Shown here in pieces: positions 1 to 5,928 of a DNA stretch of 6,974 nucleotides. The notes under the pieces were generated by a model. That model ran no database searches, was not told the origin of the DNA, and saw only the letters and a program-made list of their open reading frames with translations. The position numbers were made by a program, and so were the translations under genes. Source of the stretch: Euryarchaeota archaeon UBA250 (GTDB lineage: Archaea; Thermoplasmatota; Poseidoniia; Poseidoniales; Thalassarchaeaceae); the NCBI GenBank assembly GCA_002504845.1, contig DATW01000039.1:1-6974 (forward strand). The letters run 5' to 3'. Every line of letters begins with the position of its first letter. The first letter of the stretch is position 1.

Positions 1-273
1 CTCTTCCGTGTTGTCTATTACATCTTGAACTGGACTGCGCCCCCTCCTCTCGCGCACAGATCTTCTTCCACTACGACGAACAGGCCTATTCGAGCTCCCT
101 GTATCTTCTGCACCTTTCGGAGCCATTTTGGAAGCGGCGATCTTAGCTAGCCCTTTCCAGGGTTTTGTGAGCTCTTCATATCCGATATTCCGAGCAACGC
201 GACTCAAACGTGCCCGTTCATCATCTCCCGCAGCAGACATTACTTCGAGACATTCGAGAAGTTGATTCTCCAT
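1..273 (-). CDS. Hypothetical protein, N-terminal part (cut by left edge)
   Basis: The frame stays open for 91 codons from an ATG at 273 to the window edge, so the C-terminus is missing. A GGAG (complement of 283-286) lies 9 bases before the ATG and supports this start. An in-frame GTG at 291 would add six residues. Residues 1-50 look like a small helical domain (MENQLLECLEV, then GYEELTKPWKGLAKIAASKM). From about residue 50 the sequence becomes low-complexity and very basic, with many Arg and Ser (RRSGRRSVRERRGRSP region), like a disordered tail that may bind nucleic acid or acidic partners. I do not recognise a family. It is downstream of, and in the same direction as, the CPBP protease gene, but a 106-base gap suggests its own promoter. 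Confidence 0.6.
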   Translation of the reverse strand, partial: MENQLLECLEVMSAAGDDERARLSRVARNIGYEELTKPWKGLAKIAASKMAPKGAEDTGSSNRPVRRSGRRSVRERRGRSPVQDVIDNTEE

Positions 274-379
274 GGTGTGATGCTCCGACACCCGTTTGCC
301 GTCAGGAAGCCTACATCAACGCATCGTCTAACGCCGACTCTTAATCATGAGAGAATATCCTACAATTACGGGTCTCGTT
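274..379 (-). promoter_or_regulatory. Intergenic region, possible promoter of the left-edge gene
   Basis: This is 106 bases between the stop of the CPBP protease gene and the left-edge gene. On the minus strand an AT-rich stretch, GGATATTCTC (around 349-358), resembles an archaeal TATA element and would give a leader of roughly 50 bases. Just downstream is CTCT-N8-AGAG (around 341-356 on the plus strand), a weak imperfect dyad. No T-run terminator or RNA gene is apparent. Weak evidence only. Confidence 0.2.
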
Positions 380-1525
380 TCAGATGATGAATGCAACCAA
401 GAATATGGTCCCATTCCAAATTGAGTGACAAATGATGCTGGGCCAGAGGCTCCCTGTCTTGATTCTTAACCAGCCATAGAGTAAGCCCGCTATCGTCGCT
501 GCGCCTGTTTGAAAAAGATCGAAGAACCCGAAAACAGGGTCCCAATGCAAGAAACCAAACAGAATCCCACTAGCAAAAATTGAGAAAAGATCGGAGTAAT
601 TCGTTCTCAGAGAATCGAGTATGTAACCTCTGAAAACTAACTCCTCGATAAGAGGTGCACTGATGGCAAGTGAGATGAATAGAAGAATCAGGATTAGGGG
701 GTTGTCCGCGGAATTCGGATCAGAAAACCATCCTCCTTCTTCCGTAACTGGCCAAAATAAATCATAGATTTCAGAATATCCTAGAACCAAGATGAGGTCC
801 AATACTAGAATCAAGACAACTAACCCTCCAAATTTCAATCTTGAAATATTTGGAAATATGAACAGGCTTCTCAAGTACTCGGTTTTGCCTTCATGGTCTA
901 TCAATGCTAGGATAATACCGCCCATTATGACGTATGAGATGGTACCTGCTATCTGCCCGAATAGATCTAAACTATCAATGTCAAAGACCACAACCAATCC
1001 AACCATCAAGAATAAAATCAGGTAAAACATCAACATGATGCCAATCCATAGTAGCGAGATTTTTCTCCAAATTCGAATTCTGGACTCAGAAACCCACTCA
1101 CTCATATCGGGAGAGTTCGAGGGAGAACGACTTTCAAACAGAGAACCCAGATTGATTTCCGCAGGCATGCTTCGTACCTGGCTGGCAGCCGATTTGCCGT
1201 AGCCGTAGAGCATGTTTCCGATATCTGAGACAGCCAGATGACCATTGCTTGTAACAGAACTCAAATTATTCCGCCTGACTATCCCGGCCTTGGTGTTGAA
1301 ATGAGGCTCGATGTAATTGTAACTGAGATAAATCGAGAGGTATGTCAGGACGATGAATAGGGTGAGAAATGACAGGAACCCCCCGGACAAGACTAAGCTT
1401 AACAGGAGTCCCAGAATGATTAGTGACAAAGCTCCCTTGCTAGGGAAATCTCCTATGAAGGACCTCCCGAAAGGGCCTAGATCGGGCGAAGTATCCCTCG
1501 ACATTTTCTGAATACTCGTATTCAC
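380..1525 (-). CDS. CPBP-family intramembrane glutamic protease (CAAX/Abi type)
   Basis: This multi-pass membrane protein of 381 residues has the three CPBP signatures. Motif 1 is EExxxR (E294, E295, R299 in IEELVFRGYI), motif 2 is FxxxH (F323, H327 in FGFLHWD) and motif 3 is HxxxN (H367, N371 in HSIWNG). In this family (Rce1, bacterial Abi/CAAX proteases) the Glu and His residues activate water for peptide cleavage within the membrane. Hydrophobic segments lie near residues 32-67, 155-180, 188-208, 233-250, 274-296, 312-327, 340-352 and 360-381. The catalytic domain is the last 150 or so residues. The N-terminal half adds a membrane hairpin and a Ser-rich linker (85-145), so the protein is longer than a minimal CPBP protein. 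The start is GTG at 1525, with AGAGGA (complement of 1535-1540) 9 bases upstream; an internal ATG at 1504 has no such site. The gene begins 5 bases after the preceding stop. The substrate cannot be told from sequence; Rce1-like prenyl-protein processing, bacteriocin-immunity-type roles and signalling are all possible. Confidence 0.88.
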   Translation of the reverse strand: MNTSIQKMSRDTSPDLGPFGRSFIGDFPSKGALSLIILGLLLSLVLSGGFLSFLTLFIVLTYLSIYLSYNYIEPHFNTKAGIVRRNNLSSVTSNGHLAVSDIGNMLYGYGKSAASQVRSMPAEINLGSLFESRSPSNSPDMSEWVSESRIRIWRKISLLWIGIMLMFYLILFLMVGLVVVFDIDSLDLFGQIAGTISYVIMGGIILALIDHEGKTEYLRSLFIFPNISRLKFGGLVVLILVLDLILVLGYSEIYDLFWPVTEEGGWFSDPNSADNPLILILLFISLAISAPLIEELVFRGYILDSLRTNYSDLFSIFASGILFGFLHWDPVFGFFDLFQTGAATIAGLLYGWLRIKTGSLWPSIICHSIWNGTIFLVAFII

Positions 1526-1530
1526 GGGAT

Positions 1531-2232
1531 CTATTCCTCTGAAGAACCACTCAAGATTTCCTTCTTCTTCATCTGTGCCTGAAGGGCCACCAACTCAAGA
1601 TAGGCAGTACGGGCTTCCAGATATTTTTCCATTTCATCTAGATATGACTGCTTTTCAGCGGCATATAGGCTGCCATCTCTGGCATTAGCGTCCATTTTGT
1701 ATAGCAGGGTAAAGAAGAAAATCGTGATAGCCAAAGGACCCAGAAGCATGAGATAGTTTTCTTCCATGTTAAACGTGCCATAGCTTGTCTCGACTCCCGA
1801 GCCAACGACGACGGAGATGACCAGAGAGACAGGCCAGAGGACGAGATTGCCGAGAAGTAGGACCCATTCATACAAACCATATTCCGATCTTCTTCGGGGT
1901 CTTCGAGGTTTTGTTAGAGGGGCTTGTTCCATGAAATCAACAGTACCCTTAGGTTTAGAACTCTGATATGAGGATTCTGGAGCCGTCTCAGTAAGAATCT
2001 CAACTTTCCCATGCTCATCTACGTCTTCTGTACCAGTATCTGATACAGATTCTGTTTCTTTATCAGGCTCGTCACCGATTTCGACATTTTTGTCCAAACC
2101 CTCCTCGACACCCTTCTTTCGTTTTTTGTTGACCCAATGTTCTAACTTCTTCGACCCCTCATCAATGGAATCTAACACGTTAGCAAGCCGAGATTCAAAC
2201 GTCCCTTCACCCGGGCTCTCAGCCATGAACAC
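1531..2232 (-). CDS. Membrane protein with acidic linker, two helices and C-terminal coiled coil
   Basis: I do not recognise a family. Counting from the GTG at 2232 the protein has 233 residues. The layout is a short helical N-terminus (SRLANVLDSIDEG, then a KKRKK patch), a very acidic low-complexity linker of about 50 residues, and a basic cluster (KPRRPRRRSE). Two membrane helices follow (WVLLLGNLVLWPVSLVISVV and YLMLLGPLAITIFFFTLLY) joined by a loop of about 15 residues. The last 45 residues are a charged amphipathic helix, probably a coiled coil. By the positive-inside rule both termini face the cytoplasm. The start is uncertain: GTG 2232 has AAGGA (complement of 2242-2246) 9 bases upstream, ATG 2226 is 15 bases from it, and TTG 2274 is the longest option. 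The gene lies about 50 bases after the DHH gene and 5 bases before the CPBP protease gene, so it is probably in one transcript with both and may be a partner of the protease (inference). Confidence 0.75.
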   Translation of the reverse strand: MFMAESPGEGTFESRLANVLDSIDEGSKKLEHWVNKKRKKGVEEGLDKNVEIGDEPDKETESVSDTGTEDVDEHGKVEILTETAPESSYQSSKPKGTVDFMEQAPLTKPRRPRRRSEYGLYEWVLLLGNLVLWPVSLVISVVVGSGVETSYGTFNMEENYLMLLGPLAITIFFFTLLYKMDANARDGSLYAAEKQSYLDEMEKYLEARTAYLELVALQAQMKKKEILSGSSEE

Positions 2233-2284
2233 CGGTAAATGTCCTTGTGCTTCAATATTCTCGGGAATATGCAATGGACTGACT

Positions 2285-3259
2285 CTACTTCCCTCTCAGC
2301 GACCACACGTCAAGCCATTGTTTGATATTCAACTCAATGTCCTCTTCTGTTACGTCCCTGTCAACCACTATAGAGCCATCTAGCGGTTTGACACGACATC
2401 CGCATGCATCTTTGTGCCCTCCGCCATCGGAATCAAACCTGGTCGCAAGAGTGGTTAGATTGAATATCCCGCCATCTTTGTGCAGAAATGAATTCGTGTA
2501 GAATGAAGCCGAAACAGGATAGCCACCCTCTTCCCCGAAGGAAACCCCGAGGTCGCCATGAGTTATCAAACAGGCATCGCAAGCATCCCCTGCGTAAGCT
2601 GTCACAGCATATCCATTCGATCGCATCCCCAAGCCATGCATCCGAACAATTGCCAAACGATCAACAATCTCCAAACGCTCTTCTATTTCCAATTTCAATA
2701 TTTCATTCTCTCTTTTTCTTTGAGCGATAGCCGCCTTCACAACACTCGTTTCCGATATCTCGTGTGGCGTAAGCCCGGAAGAAAAGAGCCACATGGCTGC
2801 TCTGGCCACTTCGTCTCCCACACCCACCGATCGCCCGATCCACACCATCGGCTCTTCTGAGAGATATTGCTCTCTAGTCACCATTCCGCCATCTAGGCGA
2901 TCAGTCCATTCCAAAGCCTCCGAGAGATCCTCCAGATCGATAATGTGACCTAGAAGGTTTGCTGCGACCCTGGCTGCTGAGGGTGCTGCTTCCCAGACGC
3001 GCACCCCGTCTTCAGACTCCGGCTTGTTCGAGAGATGATGGTCTATGGATAAACCACACTTAGGGTGATAGGGAAGATCACAGATCGCAGTTTTGCTGTT
3101 GATAAATTCATCATAGAGTCCGTTTTTCAGGGCTCCGGGATGTCCGAATACAACCTCTGCTTCAGGCCATCTCCTGAGCAAAATCGCGCCGGAAAGGACC
3201 CCATCGAGATCACTGTCCGTCAGAATCCTTGTTATTTCCAACTCGTCGACACCCGCCAT
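2285..3259 (-). CDS. DHH/DHHA1 family phosphoesterase
   Basis: A cytoplasmic, probably Mn-dependent phosphoesterase of the DHH superfamily (RecJ, NrnA, GdpP, exopolyphosphatases), 324 residues from the chosen start. Motif I is TDSDLDG (residues 14-20; metal ligands D15, D17, D19), motif II is CDLP (D61), the namesake motif is IDHHLS (D73, H74, H75), and a motif IV-like Asp is D120 in EWTDRLDGG. The C-terminal DHHA1 substrate-binding domain ends with GGGHKDACGC (glycines 279-281, H282). The size fits the short NrnA/PAP-phosphatase-like or archaeal RecJ-like subgroups; which substrate (nanoRNA, pAp, polyphosphate, cyclic dinucleotide product) cannot be decided. The start at ATG 3259 is chosen because AGGA (complement of 3266-3269) sits 6 bases upstream and the protein then begins just before the first strand. 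The longest frame begins with GTG at 3316 and would add a basic, unconserved-looking 19 residues. It is first in a leftward run with the membrane protein and the CPBP protease, and divergent from the Nudix gene. Confidence 0.88.
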   Translation of the reverse strand: MAGVDELEITRILTDSDLDGVLSGAILLRRWPEAEVVFGHPGALKNGLYDEFINSKTAICDLPYHPKCGLSIDHHLSNKPESEDGVRVWEAAPSAARVAANLLGHIIDLEDLSEALEWTDRLDGGMVTREQYLSEEPMVWIGRSVGVGDEVARAAMWLFSSGLTPHEISETSVVKAAIAQRKRENEILKLEIEERLEIVDRLAIVRMHGLGMRSNGYAVTAYAGDACDACLITHGDLGVSFGEEGGYPVSASFYTNSFLHKDGGIFNLTTLATRFDSDGGGHKDACGCRVKPLDGSIVVDRDVTEEDIELNIKQWLDVWSLRGK

Positions 3260-3320
3260 AGCCATTCCTGAAGCCACCCTGATGTATCGCTTCCGCTTCC
3301 CAAGGGTTCTTCCCACCCTC

Positions 3321-3330
3321 CATTAATAGA
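3321..3330 (-). promoter_or_regulatory. Candidate TATA element for the DHH gene cluster
   Basis: On the minus strand CTATTAATGG resembles an archaeal TATA box. It lies about 62-71 bases upstream of the chosen DHH start, which would give a leader of roughly 35-40 bases. The same AT-rich patch is just before the Nudix ATG at 3336, too close to be that gene's TATA box. The call rests on position and AT content only. Confidence 0.25.
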
Positions 3331-3335
3331 GCCTC

Positions 3336-3743
3336 ATGGAGACTTCCTGCGGGTTCATACTTGCCAATCATCGAAGTATACTTCTGTTGCAGTACCCGCA
3401 AGGGCACTGGAGCTTCCCAAAAGGGCACGTTGAGGCAGGGGAAGATCACCATTCTACTGCTAGGCGTGAGCTGTTGGAAGAAACAGGGATTGAGGAAATA
3501 CGTATCATTCCGTCATGGGCCGAACGAACTGAGTATTCTTATTCCAGAAAGGGTTCTGTAAATCAGAAGCAGGTCTATTGGTACCTCGCCACAACCGACG
3601 AATTTCAAGTGAAATTATCTCATGAGCATACTAATTTTCTATGGCTAGACCCTGAAAGTGCGATTGACCAATTGACGTTTGAGCAGGAAAAAATTGTGCT
3701 TTCAAACGCTAGAAAGGTGCTTGAAAATTTGAGGGCGGACTAA
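3336..3743 (+). CDS. Nudix hydrolase, bis(5'-nucleosyl)-tetraphosphatase (Ap4A hydrolase) type
   Basis: A small cytoplasmic Nudix hydrolase of 135 residues, the usual length for the NUDT2-like group. The Nudix box GX5EX7REUXEEXGU is perfect: G30, E36, R44, E45, E48, E49, G51, I52. It is preceded by the GHWSFPKGH stretch (residues 23-31), typical of diadenosine tetraphosphate hydrolases, and by an N-terminal SCGFIL strand. The glutamates bind Mg ions and the enzyme would split Ap4A-like dinucleotides or other nucleoside diphosphate derivatives. The same fold includes RNA pyrophosphohydrolases and other Nudix enzymes, so the substrate is likely but not certain. The start ATG gives the expected N-terminus; no good ribosome binding site is visible. 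It is divergent from the DHH gene, and its TAA overlaps the TAG of the convergent adenosyltransferase gene. Confidence 0.9.
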   Translation: METSCGFILANHRSILLLQYPQGHWSFPKGHVEAGEDHHSTARRELLEETGIEEIRIIPSWAERTEYSYSRKGSVNQKQVYWYLATTDEFQVKLSHEHTNFLWLDPESAIDQLTFEQEKIVLSNARKVLENLRAD

Positions 3744-4357
3744 ACCCTTTTTCCCAATGGCGTCCAAAGGGTTTCATCTTCACCCATCTTCGCAGTGAGC
3801 CACCGACCGAGTACAAAACAGTGATCCGAGAGTCTGTTAAGATAGCTAATTATCTCAGGCCTGATCTCTCCTCGAAGTTTGCAAGCCTCTCTCTCCGCTC
3901 TTCGGACGATCGTACGAGCCATATGCAAATTCGCCACTGCAGGGTTACCGGTTGGGAGAATGAACGATTGTAATGGCTCCACGTCCTCTAGCATGGAATC
4001 CATTTCCTCTACCAGTCGAACCCCTGCATCTGCACCGATAATCGACATCTGCTCCGGGACGCCGCCAGGAGGGCAAGCACATTCGGCCCCCACATCAAAC
4101 AACTCCTGTTGTATTCTACCAAGCATCTCGTCAGCGCTTTCATACACCGGGACAAGTGCGGCCATCAAACCGCCGTCCGGTGCATGGGTTGGTGCCCTGT
4201 CGAGCTCCATACGGACGACACCAATAGAGGAATTCGCCTCATCGATCGTTCCGTAAATCGACACCCTAGGATCTTCCTTTCCAACCCGGGTCCCGTCGAC
4301 AAGAGAGGTTTCACCACCATCTCCACCGCCAGTGTGGACCTTCGTGATACGAACCAT
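3740..4357 (-). CDS. Corrinoid (cob(I)alamin) adenosyltransferase, PduO/MMAB type
   Basis: This enzyme moves the 5'-deoxyadenosyl group of ATP to cob(I)alamin, making coenzyme B12 for mutases and B12-dependent ribonucleotide reductase. It acts in the cytoplasm, normally as a trimer. All family signatures are present in the 205 residues. They are the ATP-loop TGGGDGGETSL (9-19), R24-VGKEDPRV with K27, D29 and R31, then GTIDEANSSIG (36-46), and IQQELFDVGAE (82-92). The C-terminal ones are FILPTG (132-137), LHMARTIVRRAERE (144-157) and YLNRLSDHCFVLGRWL (172-187). The ATG at 4357 gives the standard MVRITKVHTGGGDGG beginning; the frame also extends to a TTG at 4390, inside the upstream gene, which is unlikely. 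There is no obvious ribosome binding site. The gene starts 19 bases after the stop of the upstream membrane-protein gene and is probably the last gene of that operon. Confidence 0.94.
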   Translation of the reverse strand: MVRITKVHTGGGDGGETSLVDGTRVGKEDPRVSIYGTIDEANSSIGVVRMELDRAPTHAPDGGLMAALVPVYESADEMLGRIQQELFDVGAECACPPGGVPEQMSIIGADAGVRLVEEMDSMLEDVEPLQSFILPTGNPAVANLHMARTIVRRAEREACKLRGEIRPEIISYLNRLSDHCFVLGRWLTAKMGEDETLWTPLGKRV

Positions 4358-4376
4358 GTGACGACGGAAACATCTC

Positions 4377-5105
4377 TCACATATCAGCAATCGGTTCAGA
4401 CCACTTAGATTCTGAAATGGAATTCAATGCAGAGTCTATTGCCTCGATCCACGCGGAATCAACGACATCCCACCCTCCAAATTCTTCGAGATACTTCTCA
4501 CTATTATTTGCAGATTCTTCTTGTTCAAGATGAATGTAAATACGGATTAAGGCCGCATGACTCATCGCCCCAAGCCATTCTTCATCAGCATCCCAGGACC
4601 TCTCAAAACACGATATAGCTCCAGATGGCCCGTCAAGCAATCCACGTTGTATTTGTCTGAGTCCGGCTTTGGACCAACTTAGTCCAGGCACACCTATGAT
4701 CAACCCCCTGAAAACAAGATAAATTTCCATCAGGATCAAGGCTGATACCAGAATGAATGAACTAATGTGTTCGTATGTACCTCCTTCATCCCACCAGCCC
4801 ACTAGGAGTGCAGCACTGCCTGCGCAGAGCATACCTCCTGCGAAAGGAGCCACAATCACATCACGCATCGTCCTAGTCATATCCCACGACCCCTTTAGCG
4901 TCCCAAGAACTCCAAGCCCGAGCGCAAAATACATCGGTACTGTTTCGCTGGTCTCTCTTGGAGCCTGTTCTGAAATTATCAAAACACTCCCAGCCATGAG
5001 TACAAGGTATGCGTATCTTCTGGAAATCTCAGGAAAAGGCTGGTGCCAAGAAAGCCAAAAACACGATCCGCCTATTCCCAGGAAAAGAAATATCCACCCC
5101 ATCAT
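4377..5105 (-). CDS. Five-helix membrane protein with cytosolic C-terminal helical domain, unknown function
   Basis: No family recognised; 242 residues. Five hydrophobic segments lie near residues 2-20, 31-46, 56-72, 83-105 and 114-140. The last 95 or so residues (145-242) are soluble and look all-helical, with Ala- and Trp-containing pairs such as GAISCFERSWDADEEWLGAMSHAALIR; these could be TPR- or HEAT-like hairpins, but I cannot confirm repeats. Tryptophan is frequent (12 of 242). The ATG at 5105 overlaps the upstream stop in ATGA, and AAGGTGA (complement of 5112-5118) is placed 6 bases upstream, both of which support this start and translational coupling. The pair sits upstream of the cobalamin adenosyltransferase gene. 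A role in corrinoid uptake or another membrane process is only a guess. Confidence 0.8.
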   Translation of the reverse strand: MMGWIFLFLGIGGSCFWLSWHQPFPEISRRYAYLVLMAGSVLIISEQAPRETSETVPMYFALGLGVLGTLKGSWDMTRTMRDVIVAPFAGGMLCAGSAALLVGWWDEGGTYEHISSFILVSALILMEIYLVFRGLIIGVPGLSWSKAGLRQIQRGLLDGPSGAISCFERSWDADEEWLGAMSHAALIRIYIHLEQEESANNSEKYLEEFGGWDVVDSAWIEAIDSALNSISESKWSEPIADM

Positions 5106-5425
5106 GACCCTTCACCTTTCCAACCCGGCATCCAAAAGCGCTCATTATCAAGCCACTCCGACCATTCAGAGTCGTTGGCTCTAATCAATCTCAACGCACG
5201 ACGATCAAGCCCTTGTTTCAATGATTCCTCAACCTCCATGCGCTTCCATGCATCGCTCCATTCGACTTGTAATTCTCGAACAAGCCGTTGCCCCTCTTCT
5301 CGATTATCGAAGCAACGCTCGCAAAGTTCACGCAACTCTTGAAGCCATATCCGCGTGCCTAGGATGTGCGGCTCATTACCGATACCGCTGCTTGATTTTT
5401 CCCAGAACCTCCACTTCCAACCCAT
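5102..5425 (-). CDS. Small tryptophan-rich CxxC protein, unknown function
   Basis: No family recognised; 107 residues. Ten residues are Trp (3, 5, 8, 27, 56, 60, 88, 91, 98, 102), over 9%. They are clustered at the two ends: the N-terminus reads MGWKWRFWEK, and the C-terminus has SEWSEW, RFW and PGW. The middle (27-83) is a strongly charged, probably helical segment containing one CxxC (C35, C38). There is no signal peptide and no membrane helix. The ATG at 5425 is preferred because GGTGAT (complement of 5434-5439) lies 8 bases upstream; a TTG three codons earlier overlaps that site. The gene is first in a leftward operon and overlaps the membrane-protein gene by four bases, so the two products are probably needed together, perhaps with the Trp-rich ends at the membrane surface (inference). 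It is divergent from the RlmH gene, 58 bases away. Confidence 0.75.
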   Translation of the reverse strand: MGWKWRFWEKSSSGIGNEPHILGTRIWLQELRELCERCFDNREEGQRLVRELQVEWSDAWKRMEVEESLKQGLDRRALRLIRANDSEWSEWLDNERFWMPGWKGEGS

Positions 5426-5454
5426 ATCCGCCAATCACCCGTCATTACAAATGG

Positions 5455-5460
5455 CTATAG
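5455..5460 (+). promoter_or_regulatory. Candidate TATA element for leaderless rlmH
   Basis: CTATAG lies 24-29 bases before the ATG at 5484, the spacing expected if transcription starts at or next to the start codon. No ribosome binding site precedes that ATG, which fits a leaderless message of the kind common in archaea. Seen: position and sequence; the promoter role is inferred. Confidence 0.35.
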
Positions 5461-5468
5461 TCGCTTGT

Positions 5469-5475
5469 TGTAAAG
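5469..5475 (-). promoter_or_regulatory. Candidate TATA element for the Trp-rich / membrane / adenosyltransferase operon
   Basis: On the minus strand CTTTACA lies about 44-50 bases upstream of the ATG at 5425. A start site about 25 bases further on would give a leader near 20 bases that still contains the GGTGAT ribosome binding site. The two divergent promoters would then share the 58-base spacer. Weak evidence based on spacing. Confidence 0.25.
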
Positions 5476-5483
5476 TGTGTACC

Positions 5484-5918
5484 ATGGGGCGAGTCATTGT
5501 CCATCTTCACGGCCGTGCGAAGAACGCATCTTTCCGGGCTTCGATATCCGAATATGCCAATCGCCTATCCTCTTCCGGGGTGTCACTCGTTGAGCATAGG
5601 AATAAAACCGATCCGAAGACGTATCTAAAAGAAATCTCAGATAAGTATCCTGGACATAGCATGATACTGCTTCAAGAAAGCGGTGAAGAGCTAGACAGCA
5701 TGCAGTATTCCGAGCATCTCAAAAGATGGTCCATGCAAAGGAACGACACCCATCTGGTGGTAGGCCCCCCGGGAGGTTTCGCCTTGATGGGGATAGAGTA
5801 TGAGTCTTTATCATTGGGCAAAATAACTCTACCTCATGAGCTTGCAGCGGTCGTTTTGTTAGAGCAATTATACCGCGCGACCACTATAATCAAAGGTTTA
5901 CCATACCATCGTCCATGA
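5484..5918 (+). CDS. rlmH: RlmH-family 23S rRNA (pseudouridine-N3) methyltransferase
   Basis: A SPOUT-class methyltransferase, 144 residues (bacterial RlmH is about 155). In bacteria RlmH methylates pseudouridine 1915 in helix 69 of 23S rRNA on the assembled 70S ribosome, using S-adenosylmethionine bound in a C-terminal trefoil knot. The matching features are the LLQESGEELDS stretch (62-72), the VVGPPGG loop (92-98) in place of the usual IGGPxG, and SLGKITLPHEL (110-120). The C-terminal signatures LLEQLYRA (125-132) and PYHR (140-143) are also present. The N-terminal third is less typical but begins with the expected first strand. I chose ATG 5484 because MGRVIVHLHG aligns with the normal start. 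An in-frame ATG at 5451 and the longer frame to 5355 run back into the opposite-strand gene. The TGA is 10 bases from the stop of the convergent panD. Confidence 0.88.
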   Translation: MGRVIVHLHGRAKNASFRASISEYANRLSSSGVSLVEHRNKTDPKTYLKEISDKYPGHSMILLQESGEELDSMQYSEHLKRWSMQRNDTHLVVGPPGGFALMGIEYESLSLGKITLPHELAAVVLLEQLYRATTIIKGLPYHRP

Positions 5919-5928
5919 ATAAGCCGCA

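Noticed and set aside
2405..2485. Similar CCGCCAT / ATCTTTGTGC segments as a DNA repeat
   Set aside because: They fall inside the DHHA1 coding region and reflect reuse of His-Lys-Asp and Gly-Gly codons rather than a repeat element.
3260..3316. GTG start at 3316 for the DHH phosphoesterase
   Set aside because: It adds a basic stretch not expected in the family and leaves almost no room for the promoter; ATG 3259 has a well-spaced AGGA.
3210..3452. Minus-strand open frame bridging the DHH and Nudix starts
   Set aside because: It is antisense to the Nudix catalytic region and out of frame with the DHH gene; it would fill the divergent promoter region.
4358..4390. TTG start at 4390 for the cobalamin adenosyltransferase
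   Set aside because: It would overlap the upstream gene and adds 11 residues before the standard MVRITKVHTGGGDGG beginning.
4753..5184. Open frame of 143 codons on the plus strand
   Set aside because: It runs antisense through the five-helix membrane protein and into the Trp-rich gene; the opposite strand has good ribosome binding sites, a coupled overlap and plausible membrane segments.
5355..5483. 43-residue N-terminal extension of RlmH
   Set aside because: It is antisense to the Trp-rich gene, adds no conserved sequence, and the usual RlmH N-terminus begins at 5484.
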